Positions 9,078-16,102 of a DNA stretch of 31,664 bases are shown here, in pieces. This stretch comes from JAGKXC01 sp964554385 (GTDB lineage: Bacteria > Bacteroidota > Bacteroidia > NS11-12g > UBA955). Numbering within the stretch: position 1 is the first letter of the stretch; the number at the start of each line of letters is the position of its first letter. The notes beneath the pieces are model-generated. The model ran no database searches and was not told the origin of the DNA. It saw only the letters and a program-made list of their open reading frames with translations. The position numbers and the translations under genes were made by a program. The stretch lies in assembly GCA_964554385.1 (NCBI GenBank), contig CAZKOM010000016.1, positions 1 through 31,664 of the forward strand, in the 5' to 3' direction.

Positions 9078-10471
9078 TGCTGCCTCAAGATTTTTTAAAC
9101 ATTATCAATTCTCTTTTACCGAGTGATAATGTTAGTGATTTTATTTCCTCATTTTCAGTATCTCCTAAAACCTGTGTACGATTGAATCCGTTTAAAGGTA
9201 AAACCATAGCGGAGAATCTCATTGAAAAACAATCGTTACACAGTCAGGATGTTTATTTACTCAAGGATAGACCGTCTTTTATTGGTGATCCTGGATGGCA
9301 TTGTGGATCCTATTACGTTCAAGAGTTAAATAGCACTCGGGTTGGTGAAATTGTTCGATTATTGCTAGGGAATATTGAACCGGGTTGTGTTGTCTTGGAT
9401 TTATGCGGAGCTCCGGGTGGAAAATCTACTCATATTTCCTCTGTATTACGAAACGAAGACTTGCTCATTGCCAACGAAGTTATTCAAACTAGAAATCCAA
9501 TTTTAGTTGAAAACCTTAGCAAGTGGGGGCAGGGTAACTTTATCGTTACTCGGGCCGATGCCTCTGATTTTCATCGTGTTAAAAGTAGCTTTTCAATCAT
9601 TGCTGCAGATATGCCTTGTAGTGGGGAGGGCATGTTTCGAAAAGATAACAAAGCCATTGGTGAATGGAGTTTAGAGCATGTGAAACTATGTGCGGCAAGA
9701 CAGCAACGAATTGCGGAAGACATTTGGCCATCGTTAAAACCGGGCGGTTATTTTATTTATTCCACTTGCACCTACAATGATTTAGAAAACGAAAAAAATG
9801 TAACCAAACTTTGTGCAGAACTGGGTGGGGAGTTAATTCCACTTCCGGCTATTTTAACGAATGGTTCTGTTTGTTTGAAAGAAAATATGTATCGATTTTA
9901 TCCGCATTTAACGGATGGAGAAGGGTTTTTTGTTGCCGTTATCCAAAAAACAGCAGATCTATCGAACGAAGACGACAATATTGTAAACGGCGGTAATAAA
10001 AGAAAGCTAAAAGAAGGCAAAGCTAAAATGGTGGAACTGCCAGATGTTTTAGGCGATCAATGGTTGGGAACGGAATACAGAGAAGGTGAGAAATACATTT
10101 TACGAAAAGGTAAATGGCTAGAAAAACACCCAGATTTATTGCGATTGTTGCCAAAATCCACTTCAGTAGGAATACCTATCGGCCTACATAATAAAAACCT
10201 TTGGAAACCATCGGCAGCATTTGATTTATTATGCAACAAACCGCAAGATTATTCTGATTTAGCTGTGGATATTGAGGACGCAATACGCTATTTCCAGCGA
10301 GAATTTCTACCCCTAAAACCCAATATCAAAGGTATTGTAGGGTTACGATGGAATGGGTTATCCCTCGGTACCGGTAATGCTGTAAATAATGGTATTAACA
10401 ATTTATGGCCAAATGCATGGCGCATACTTCAAAAGAATATCGAGGCAAAAACTATTTTGCGCGAGGATTAA
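9077..10471 (+). CDS. RsmF-like 16S rRNA m5C methyltransferase (NOL1/NOP2/Sun family)
   Basis: The protein is predicted to methylate C5 of a cytosine in rRNA with SAM. I chose the ATG at 9077, which overlaps the menC stop as TAATG and follows GGAG at 9067-9070. The ATG at 9065 is a possible alternative adding four residues. Numbered from 9077, the SAM motif DLCGAPGGK is at 108-116, the motif IV Cys C181 is in ADMPCSGEGMF, and the nucleophile C231 is in YSTCTYN, so both active-site cysteines are present. The remaining C-terminal half (to 464) fits the RsmF extension with a PUA-like RNA-binding end. It is the last gene of the plus-strand run and meets the pseudouridine synthase gene tail to tail with overlapping stops. 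Confidence 0.9.
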   Translation: MLPQDFLNIINSLLPSDNVSDFISSFSVSPKTCVRLNPFKGKTIAENLIEKQSLHSQDVYLLKDRPSFIGDPGWHCGSYYVQELNSTRVGEIVRLLLGNIEPGCVVLDLCGAPGGKSTHISSVLRNEDLLIANEVIQTRNPILVENLSKWGQGNFIVTRADASDFHRVKSSFSIIAADMPCSGEGMFRKDNKAIGEWSLEHVKLCAARQQRIAEDIWPSLKPGGYFIYSTCTYNDLENEKNVTKLCAELGGELIPLPAILTNGSVCLKENMYRFYPHLTDGEGFFVAVIQKTADLSNEDDNIVNGGNKRKLKEGKAKMVELPDVLGDQWLGTEYREGEKYILRKGKWLEKHPDLLRLLPKSTSVGIPIGLHNKNLWKPSAAFDLLCNKPQDYSDLAVDIEDAIRYFQREFLPLKPNIKGIVGLRWNGLSLGTGNAVNNGINNLWPNAWRILQKNIEAKTILRED

Positions 10472-12276
10472 TGCATTCGCTTAATTCTCTCAATATATCG
10501 CATTTCTTTTTCTGTTAAGAATCTCCATTTTCCTCTGCCCAATTTGAGCTTATCAAATTCTCCTAACATGGCACGATCTAATGATGTTACGTCATAACCA
10601 AAGTGTTCAAACATACGGCGAACGATTCTGTTTCTACCGCTTTTAATCTCTACACCAAGGACATTCTCTTCGCCTTCTTCTACCCAACCTATTTGCTCGA
10701 AAGTCATCCAGCCGTCTTCCAACTCTACCCCTTCAACCCAAGCTAACATGTGCTCTTTCGTTGGTTTTTTATCTAGGGTAGCACGGTATATTTTTTTAAT
10801 CTCAAAACTCGGGTGCATCAACTTTTGTGAAAGTTCACCATCGTTCGTTAATAGCAATACGCCTGTTGTATTTCTGTCTAATCGGCCTACAGGATATATT
10901 CTCTCTTTTCCGGGTAAATCTATCAAATCCAATACGGTTTGTCGACCTTCGGGGTCGGAAGTGGATGTAATATAACCTTTGGGTTTGTTTAATAAAATGT
11001 AAACCGGTTTTTCGGGCGTGACTTTTCGGTCTTCAACTTTTACGGAATCGTGCGGTCTAACTTTGGTTCCAAGTTCGGTAACAACCTCACCATTTACCTT
11101 TACTAATCCTTGTGAAATTAGCTCATCGGCCTCTCGTCTGCTGCAAATTCCACTATTAGCGATGTATCTGTTTAATCTAACTAAGTCTTCGCCGGCCAGA
11201 AGAGATTGCTCCTGTTGTTGTTGAACCTTGCCGAAAGTGCGTCTACTGCCTTTATATCCTTTGGGTGTTTCTTGGAAATTATCTTTCTTCTTAGCGGTTT
11301 TGGATTTACTAAAGCCACGATCCGATTTGCCTTCAAATTCTCGTTTACCTCCAAATTCTGGTTTGTTAAATCCTCGGCCTGTGCTTCCGGAATATGAACC
11401 GGTTTCTTTTCCAAATCGACTTGGTTTAGAATCATTACGGCTATTGAATCCTCGGTCATTTTTATCAAATCCACCTCGGTCTGAATCACCACGGCCTTTA
11501 AAACCTCGGCCACCTCCGGAATTGCGATCACCACGGGGACTGGAACTTCTTTCACCACTACCCCAGCTACCAGTAGATTTTCTAGAACCTTCCCAAGTAC
11601 CTGATGATTTGTTTTCTCCACCCCAAGATCCGCCACGGGAACTTCCTCCACGATTTGATTCACTTCTTTCCGATCCACCCCTATTTGTACCGTTTCTACT
11701 ATTAAATCCGCGTTCTTTTTTATCAAATCCACCTCGATCTGAATCTCCTCGGCTATTAAATCCTCGGCCACCACCGGAATTGCGATCATTACGGGGACTT
11801 GAACTTCTATCTCCACTGTTCCAGCTTCCCGATGACTTTTTAGGACCTTCCCAGCTACCTGACGATCTGTTTTCTCCACCCCAAGATCCGCCGCGCGAAT
11901 TTCCTCCACCTCTTGATTCAGTTCTATCTCCTCCGCTACTATTTGTACCGCCTCTGCTATTAAATCCGCGTTCTTTTTTATCAAATCCACCGCGATTAGA
12001 ATCTCCACGGCCACTGAATCCTCGATCTGATCCCGTTCTTGGAGGTCTATTCTCGTTTCTTGAACTACTAAAACCGGATGTTCTGTTTGAATCAAAACCC
12101 TCTGAATTTCTGCGTGGTTCTCTTGGTTTGGATGGTTTGGAATCGAATCCCTTTGAGGGGTTTGAATTTGATTGACTTGAATCTGCTTTTAAGCGATTTC
12201 TTTTTTCTCCGGGTTGTCTATTTTTAAACTTTTGACCCCCAGAGTTTTTGTTTTCATTTGTGTTAGGCGACTTCAC
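10468..12276 (-). CDS. rluB: RluB-type 23S rRNA pseudouridine synthase with long Gly/Arg/Ser repeat extension
   Basis: The C-terminal 240 residues form a standard RsuA/RluB enzyme. An S4 RNA-binding domain (about 364-410, LVRLNRYIANSGICSRREADELI) precedes the catalytic domain with D467 in the motif GRLDRNTTGVLLLTNDG and the late SGRNRIVRRMFEHFGYDV. It should isomerise a uridine in large-subunit rRNA; the exact site cannot be told. The first 350 residues are unstructured and rich in G, R, S, N, D and K, with an 86-residue tandem repeat at 90-261. RGG-type tails commonly bind RNA. A GTG start (12276) is used because no ATG lies upstream or nearby in frame. A TAACTTTG -7 element lies 20 nt upstream. 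Stop codons overlap those of the convergent methyltransferase gene. Confidence 0.9.
   Translation of the reverse strand: MKSPNTNENKNSGGQKFKNRQPGEKRNRLKADSSQSNSNPSKGFDSKPSKPREPRRNSEGFDSNRTSGFSSSRNENRPPRTGSDRGFSGRGDSNRGGFDKKERGFNSRGGTNSSGGDRTESRGGGNSRGGSWGGENRSSGSWEGPKKSSGSWNSGDRSSSPRNDRNSGGGRGFNSRGDSDRGGFDKKERGFNSRNGTNRGGSERSESNRGGSSRGGSWGGENKSSGTWEGSRKSTGSWGSGERSSSPRGDRNSGGGRGFKGRGDSDRGGFDKNDRGFNSRNDSKPSRFGKETGSYSGSTGRGFNKPEFGGKREFEGKSDRGFSKSKTAKKKDNFQETPKGYKGSRRTFGKVQQQQEQSLLAGEDLVRLNRYIANSGICSRREADELISQGLVKVNGEVVTELGTKVRPHDSVKVEDRKVTPEKPVYILLNKPKGYITSTSDPEGRQTVLDLIDLPGKERIYPVGRLDRNTTGVLLLTNDGELSQKLMHPSFEIKKIYRATLDKKPTKEHMLAWVEGVELEDGWMTFEQIGWVEEGEENVLGVEIKSGRNRIVRRMFEHFGYDVTSLDRAMLGEFDKLKLGRGKWRFLTEKEMRYIERIKRMH
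11434..12009 (-). repeat. 258-bp tandem repeat (2 full copies plus about 60 bp) inside rluB
   Basis: Copy 1 is 11752-12009, copy 2 is 11494-11751 and a partial third is 11434-11493, read on the minus strand. Each full copy encodes 86 residues with no length change between copies. Copies start RGDS(N/D)RGGFDKKERGFNSR, then a GGSWGGEN block, then SSSPR(N/G)DRNSGGGRGF. Differences are mostly substitutions, so the duplication is not brand new. The sequence also keeps long open frames on both strands, a by-product of the biased codons. Confidence 0.93.
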
Positions 12277-12296
12277 AGCTGTCTAAAATATTTATA

Positions 12297-12304
12297 CAAA
12301 GTTA
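12297..12304 (-). promoter_or_regulatory. Candidate -7 element for rluB
   Basis: TAACTTTG on the minus strand fits the Bacteroidota -7 form, 20 nt before the GTG start of rluB. It overlaps the stop codon of the Zn-ribbon gene. No -33 TTG is evident at the expected distance. Confidence 0.4.
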
Positions 12305-12688
12305 GCCATAGTTGTACTGAGAATAGTTGTTTTTATCGATTTTAATTAATTCAACCTTACCCTCTTGCAATTCACGATAGCCAAATTCATAGCAACAGTT
12401 GGCGATTTCATTGGTTACATGCTTATGAATTTGTGTTAAATAATTAAACTCAAAACCTTTTTTTAGAAGGGTTAATTTGTCGATTTCCGCTTTCCCATTG
12501 CTTGTTTTTTCGTATAATTCTTTGAGAATCTGTCTATTTTTTCTGAGCACTGCATTAATTTCTCGAGTGATTTCTTTATCGTTTCGATACGATTTGTTGT
12601 GAAAAGCAGAACGACAATTATCGTCACAAAATTTTTTATCCAATCTGCCTTTTAAACGGGATGAACATTCTAAGCACGTATTTTCCAT
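12302..12688 (-). CDS. Small Zn-ribbon protein of unknown function
   Basis: ATG at 12688 (MENTCLECSSRLKG) is chosen because Bacteroidota proteins of this type start directly before the zinc ribbon. The frame remains open to 12760, but that leader is not conserved in style. Cysteines C5, C8, C21 and C25 (CLEC ... CDDNC) form a plausible zinc-binding site, followed by RSAFHNKSYRND. The rest of the 128 residues is a charged helical segment (INAVLRKNRQILKEL) and a short strand-rich end. Such ribbons occur in predicted nucleic-acid-binding proteins, but no activity is known to me. It lies upstream of rluB on the same strand, 26 nt away. Confidence 0.72.
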   Translation of the reverse strand: MENTCLECSSRLKGRLDKKFCDDNCRSAFHNKSYRNDKEITREINAVLRKNRQILKELYEKTSNGKAEIDKLTLLKKGFEFNYLTQIHKHVTNEIANCCYEFGYRELQEGKVELIKIDKNNYSQYNYG

Positions 12689-12763
12689 GGCGGTAATTTG
12701 GGGGATTTTACAATTGAATTTGCGTTTTCCCCCAAATCTATCACTATTAAAAATTTGCAAATT

Positions 12764-12880
12764 TTACAAATTACCGGTAATCCAATAATCTTCTTTACGA
12801 TGTTTAGATGACAAGAAAACTCTCATTTTGAGAGTTCGTGGTAAGGATAATTGCTGAAATTTGATTGGTAGTATTTTCAT
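12764..12880 (-). CDS. Possible 38-residue peptide, upstream of the Zn-ribbon gene
   Basis: An ATG at 12880 opens a 38-codon frame beginning MKILPIKFQQLSLPRTLK and ending KEDYWITGNL, stopping 75 nt before the Zn-ribbon ATG. The peptide is basic with no signal sequence. Its middle overlaps a perfect 8-bp hairpin (12818-12836), so the stretch could instead be a regulatory or remnant sequence. I do not recognise it. Confidence 0.22.
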   Translation of the reverse strand: MKILPIKFQQLSLPRTLKMRVFLSSKHRKEDYWITGNL

Positions 12881-12963
12881 TTATTGATTCGGTGGTTGAC
12901 TATCCATTTAGGAATTAAGGGAATTGCTTTTTTCGATTGAATTTTAGACTTAAAAAACATAAA

Positions 12964-12975
12964 CGTTTATAAACG
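12964..12975. promoter_or_regulatory. Palindrome upstream of ssb, possible operator
   Basis: CGTTTATAAACG is a perfect 12-bp palindrome. Two bases further on, GTAAACATTTAC (12979-12990) is a second inverted repeat with arms GTAAA/TTTAC. Both lie 30-50 nt upstream of the candidate ssb -7 element. The spacing suits a repressor or activator site, but no binding protein can be named. Confidence 0.35.
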
Positions 12976-13017
12976 GAAGTAAACATTTACTGTACGAATA
13001 GTTTTATTTAAGCTTTT

Positions 13018-13025
13018 TACTTTTG
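13018..13025 (+). promoter_or_regulatory. Candidate -7 element for ssb
   Basis: TACTTTTG fits TAnnTTTG and lies 86 nt upstream of the ssb ATG, leaving a leader of roughly 80 nt. No TTG is seen at the matching -33 distance, so an activator may be needed. The palindromes at 12964-12990 lie where one could bind. Confidence 0.4.
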
Positions 13026-13026
13026 T

Positions 13027-13072
13027 ATTACTTACAAGTGAAAATGATGGCCACACTTTGTTTGTAAGTAAT
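13027..13072 (+). promoter_or_regulatory. 11-bp inverted repeat in the ssb leader
   Basis: ATTACTTACAA (13027-13037) and TTGTAAGTAAT (13062-13072) are exact complements around a 24-nt loop. This can fold as a leader hairpin or act as a split operator just after the candidate transcription start. It is not followed by a T-run, so it is not a usual terminator. Confidence 0.45.
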
Positions 13073-13077
13073 TTTAT

Positions 13078-13113
13078 TTTAAGTGTTTATAATGTATTAA
13101 TTTAAGTGTTTAT
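13078..13113 (+). repeat. Direct repeat TTTAAGTGTTTAT spanning the ssb start
   Basis: The 13-mer occurs at 13078-13090 and 13101-13113, 23 nt apart. The second copy runs into the ssb ATG (13112), so whatever recognises it would cover the ribosome-binding region. Confidence 0.5.
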
Positions 13114-13492
13114 GAAAGTTCTAATTAACTCAGTTCGTCTAGTAGGTAACGTTGGTTTAGCGCCAGAGGTTACAAAGTTTGAAAACGGAAAAGTCCGTGC
13201 CAAGGTAAGTCTTGCAACCACAGAAAAAAGTAAAGATCCGGGTGGTTCATGGCAAGAAAGAACAGAATGGCATCGACTGGTAGCATGGGGTAAACTCGCT
13301 GATCGTTTTGAAAAAGTTGTAGCAAAAGGTTCAAGACTAGTTGTTGAAGGCAAACTTCAACATCGAAACTTTACAGACAGCGATGGACAAAAGAAATCCT
13401 TTTCGGAGGTGGTTGTTTCAGATTTTCTAGTGATCAAAAACAACAAGGCTTCAGACATGGAAAATCTACGTGTAGAAGACGTTCGATTTTAA
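13112..13492 (+). CDS. ssb: Single-stranded DNA-binding protein, short form
   Basis: This OB-fold protein coats single-stranded DNA in replication and repair. The start is ATG at 13112 (MKVLINSVRLVGNVGLAPEV); a GTG two codons upstream is less likely. The OB-fold motifs are intact: RLVGNVG, KVSLATTE, ERTEWHRLVAWGKLA and GSRLVVEGKL. At 126 residues the protein lacks the long linker and the acidic DDxIPF tip of standard SSBs and ends VEDVRF. It may therefore not recruit partner proteins in the usual way, or it may be a second SSB beside a full-length copy elsewhere. The gene stands alone, with a repeat-rich leader and its own terminator. Confidence 0.93.
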   Translation: MKVLINSVRLVGNVGLAPEVTKFENGKVRAKVSLATTEKSKDPGGSWQERTEWHRLVAWGKLADRFEKVVAKGSRLVVEGKLQHRNFTDSDGQKKSFSEVVVSDFLVIKNNKASDMENLRVEDVRF

Positions 13493-13510
13493 TTCATCGA
13501 TGAGAAAAGA

Positions 13511-13541
13511 GGTCACACAGATTTTGTGTGGCCTTCTTTTT
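13511..13541 (+). terminator. Intrinsic terminator after ssb
   Basis: GGTCACACA (13511-13519) pairs with TGTGTGGCC (13525-13533), with one G-U pair, around a 5-nt loop. It is followed by TTCTTTTT. It lies 19 nt after the ssb stop and before the M16 gene, whose start must therefore be downstream of it. Confidence 0.85.
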
Positions 13542-13557
13542 AATTGTAGGTAAAACT

Positions 13558-14823
13558 ATGGAGTATTTTTGTATTGTGATTGAATATAATAAGCTTCAAT
13601 TGAAAAACGGACTTTGCTTCATACATGTTGAAGACAAAAGTCGAACTAGTGTTGTTTTAAACACGCTTTACCGGGTTGGTGCCAGGGATGAAGACGAGGA
13701 ACGGACTGGATTTGCACATTTATTTGAGCACTTAATGTTCTCTGGCAGTGCCAATGTTCCAGTTTTTGACAAGGAGGTGGAAGAAGCTGGTGGACAGAAC
13801 AACGCATTTACGAACAACGATTTCACTAATTATTACTTGGTGATGCCGGAGGAAAATGTTGAAACTGCATTTTGGTTGGAGAGTGATCGCATGTTTTCGT
13901 TAAACATTAATGCAAATTCTCTTAAAGTTCAACAGGGAGTTGTGGTAGAAGAGTTTAAGCAACGTTGCTATAATGCACCTTTCGGAATGTTATGGCATCA
14001 TATTCGTAAAGCTTTGTATAAAAAAAGTAGTTACCGTTGGCCAACTATCGGTCTAACGTTTGAGCATATAGAAGAAGCTAGTTTAGAAGATGTACAATCT
14101 TTTTACAACAAATACTACTGCCCTTCCAACGCAATTGTTAGTTTAGTGGGAAATATATCTTGGGAGAAGGCCCAAGAATTAGCAGAAAAGTGGTTTGGTA
14201 GTATTGAGCCACGTTCAGTTCGTAATACTAACACCTATATTTCTCAGGAAAGATTATCATCGAAGGTTATCGAAGAAACAGACCTATCACCTAACCCTGC
14301 TATATTTTTTGTTTGGGAAGGACCATCGGTTAAAAACCTCCAAGACTCACTTTGTATGGAATTGTTTGCGGAATTGCTAGGGGGATCAGATGTGTCTCCA
14401 CTACAAATTGAACTTGTGAAAAAACAACAGATTTTCAATGCTTCGGAATGTTTTTACCTTAAAGGACTAGATGAGGGAATGTTCATTCTTTATGGGATTT
14501 TGAACGATGGTATTTCATTTGAAACGGCCAAAGAGGGCTTGTTTACCGAATTAAACAAACTATACAGCGATATTACCGTTTCTGAACGTTTAACCGGTGT
14601 GAAAAACAGAATATTAACGCAATTGCTTGTAGAACGAACGCAACCGATGCAAATCGCTCAGAAGTTGTGCTATTATGAAAATATTGATTCTTTATCCTTA
14701 ATAAACGAGGAAACCAGAATTTTAGAAAATATCAATACAAATGATATCTTGACTGTATCCAAAAGCGTGCTAAACCCTGAGTCTTTTCAAACCATCCATT
14801 ACACACCCAAATCACACCCATGA
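13558..14823 (+). CDS. M16 family zinc metallopeptidase, catalytic member
   Basis: The start is ATG at 13558 (MEYFCIVIEYNKLQLKNGL); the in-frame codon at 13528 lies within the ssb terminator hairpin. The inverted zinc motif HLFEH is at residues 54-58 in TGFAHLFEHLMFSGS. The distal Glu ligand is E131 or E132 in VVVEEFKQR, at the family spacing. The protein is 421 residues, typical of M16B (half-clamshell) proteins that work as pairs. No signal peptide is obvious, so location is unclear. The next gene overlaps as ATGA and encodes an M16 protein without the zinc motif. The two very likely form a heterodimeric oligopeptidase, as known for M16B pairs. The substrate is unknown. Confidence 0.92.
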   Translation: MEYFCIVIEYNKLQLKNGLCFIHVEDKSRTSVVLNTLYRVGARDEDEERTGFAHLFEHLMFSGSANVPVFDKEVEEAGGQNNAFTNNDFTNYYLVMPEENVETAFWLESDRMFSLNINANSLKVQQGVVVEEFKQRCYNAPFGMLWHHIRKALYKKSSYRWPTIGLTFEHIEEASLEDVQSFYNKYYCPSNAIVSLVGNISWEKAQELAEKWFGSIEPRSVRNTNTYISQERLSSKVIEETDLSPNPAIFFVWEGPSVKNLQDSLCMELFAELLGGSDVSPLQIELVKKQQIFNASECFYLKGLDEGMFILYGILNDGISFETAKEGLFTELNKLYSDITVSERLTGVKNRILTQLLVERTQPMQIAQKLCYYENIDSLSLINEETRILENINTNDILTVSKSVLNPESFQTIHYTPKSHP

Positions 14824-16100
14824 ATTTCAGAAGTATAAGACCCGCGCCCATTTCCATATCGGAGTTTCCTATTCCATCACTTAAACCCAGTTTTATTTGT
14901 AAAAACATTCCTGCTTTTATTCATAGAACACCTAGTTTAGAGATTGTTCGATTGGAGTTGTTTTGGATGGCAGGCAGCAAGGATGCGTCTGGGCCATTTT
15001 TAGCAAATTTGGCTGCGGAAATGTTGTTTTCCGGCAACGATAATATCACAGAAGAAGAGATTATTAAAAAATTGGATTACTACGGCGTTTCCTACTCCAT
15101 GGATACAAGTGTTTCCACAACTAGTTTATCCTTTCGTTTTCAAAAAAAGCATAGCGACATTGTAATACCATGGGTGTTAAACAATATACGTACAGTTTCT
15201 TATCCGGATTTTGAGATAGAAAATGCAATTATGGTTAGAAGGGCTGGCATTGAGAGGCAACAACAAACACCGAAATATTGGAGCAATCGTTTGTCTTTAG
15301 AATCATTGTATGGTTTAGAAAATCCACTTTCTCGATTTGGGGAAATTGAACAACTAGAAAAGATTACCTCAGATCAGTTAAATGAGTTTAGAAAAACACA
15401 CTTGAATATTGGTTCAGCAATGATTTTTTTATCTGGTGACGCAGACGATTCGACCGTTTCGATAATTGAATCCATAATTTCTGAAGACAACTCTTCCGTA
15501 TTTACACCTAACCCTAAAACCAGTTGTGATTATTCTAGTAAAAATGGCAAAATCATTAAAAAAGGCCTACCGAATGCAAGTCAAGTTAGTTTGCAGATGG
15601 TCAAGCATATCATACCTGAAAGCCAAAGAGAAAGACATGTGTTAACTTTGTTAAATTTGGTTTTAGGGGGATATTTCGGCAGTCGTTTAATGCAAGAATT
15701 GCGTGAAAAGCAGGGATTAACTTATGGTATTGGGAGTTATTTCAAACCTGCATTTGATGATTTTACTTGGATAATTTCCGGAGAAATGAATTCAGAAAAC
15801 ATGGAAAAAACCCTTGTTGCTATTGATTCTATCCTGATTGATTTAAAAACGAATCTTATTGATTTAGAAGAATTAACAAAGTTAAAACAATATTATTCTG
15901 GGGTTTTCCGTTCTGGTTTTGATGGACCTTTCGCTTTGTCAAACAAAGTTCAAAGTAATATTATGAAGCATCAAGATACCAATTACTATGCAACGGTGTT
16001 ACCAGAAATTTGGTCTATCCATTCAGAAGAAATTCTACAATGTGCAAACAAGTATTTAACCGATAATTCGTTTGTTATTGCATTAGCCGGGAATATTTAA
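14820..16100 (+). CDS. M16 family protein, non-catalytic partner
   Basis: This 426-residue M16-fold protein starts inside the stop of the catalytic gene (ATGA). At the zinc-motif position it has FLANLAAEMLFSG, so both His ligands and the catalytic Glu arrangement are lost. The C-terminal M16 signature is strong: NLVLGGYFGSRLMQELREKQGLTYGIGSYF, the segment that grips substrate in known pairs. This is the alpha/beta split seen in mitochondrial processing peptidase and in bacterial M16B heterodimers: one subunit cuts, the other binds. Function as a pair is inferred from coupling and from the missing residues. Confidence 0.9.
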   Translation: MNFRSIRPAPISISEFPIPSLKPSFICKNIPAFIHRTPSLEIVRLELFWMAGSKDASGPFLANLAAEMLFSGNDNITEEEIIKKLDYYGVSYSMDTSVSTTSLSFRFQKKHSDIVIPWVLNNIRTVSYPDFEIENAIMVRRAGIERQQQTPKYWSNRLSLESLYGLENPLSRFGEIEQLEKITSDQLNEFRKTHLNIGSAMIFLSGDADDSTVSIIESIISEDNSSVFTPNPKTSCDYSSKNGKIIKKGLPNASQVSLQMVKHIIPESQRERHVLTLLNLVLGGYFGSRLMQELREKQGLTYGIGSYFKPAFDDFTWIISGEMNSENMEKTLVAIDSILIDLKTNLIDLEELTKLKQYYSGVFRSGFDGPFALSNKVQSNIMKHQDTNYYATVLPEIWSIHSEEILQCANKYLTDNSFVIALAGNI

Positions 16101-16102
16101 GT

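Noticed and set aside
11181..12175. Long alternative frames (about 300 codons each) on both strands over the rluB repeat region
   Set aside because: They are shadows produced by biased Gly/Arg/Ser codons in the repeat. Their translations are monotonous Val/Ile/Glu or Pro/Leu/Ser runs with no domain, while the rluB frame continues into an intact enzyme.
13528..13557. Earlier start for the catalytic M16 gene
   Set aside because: These codons lie in the ssb terminator hairpin and its T-run, and add no conserved sequence.
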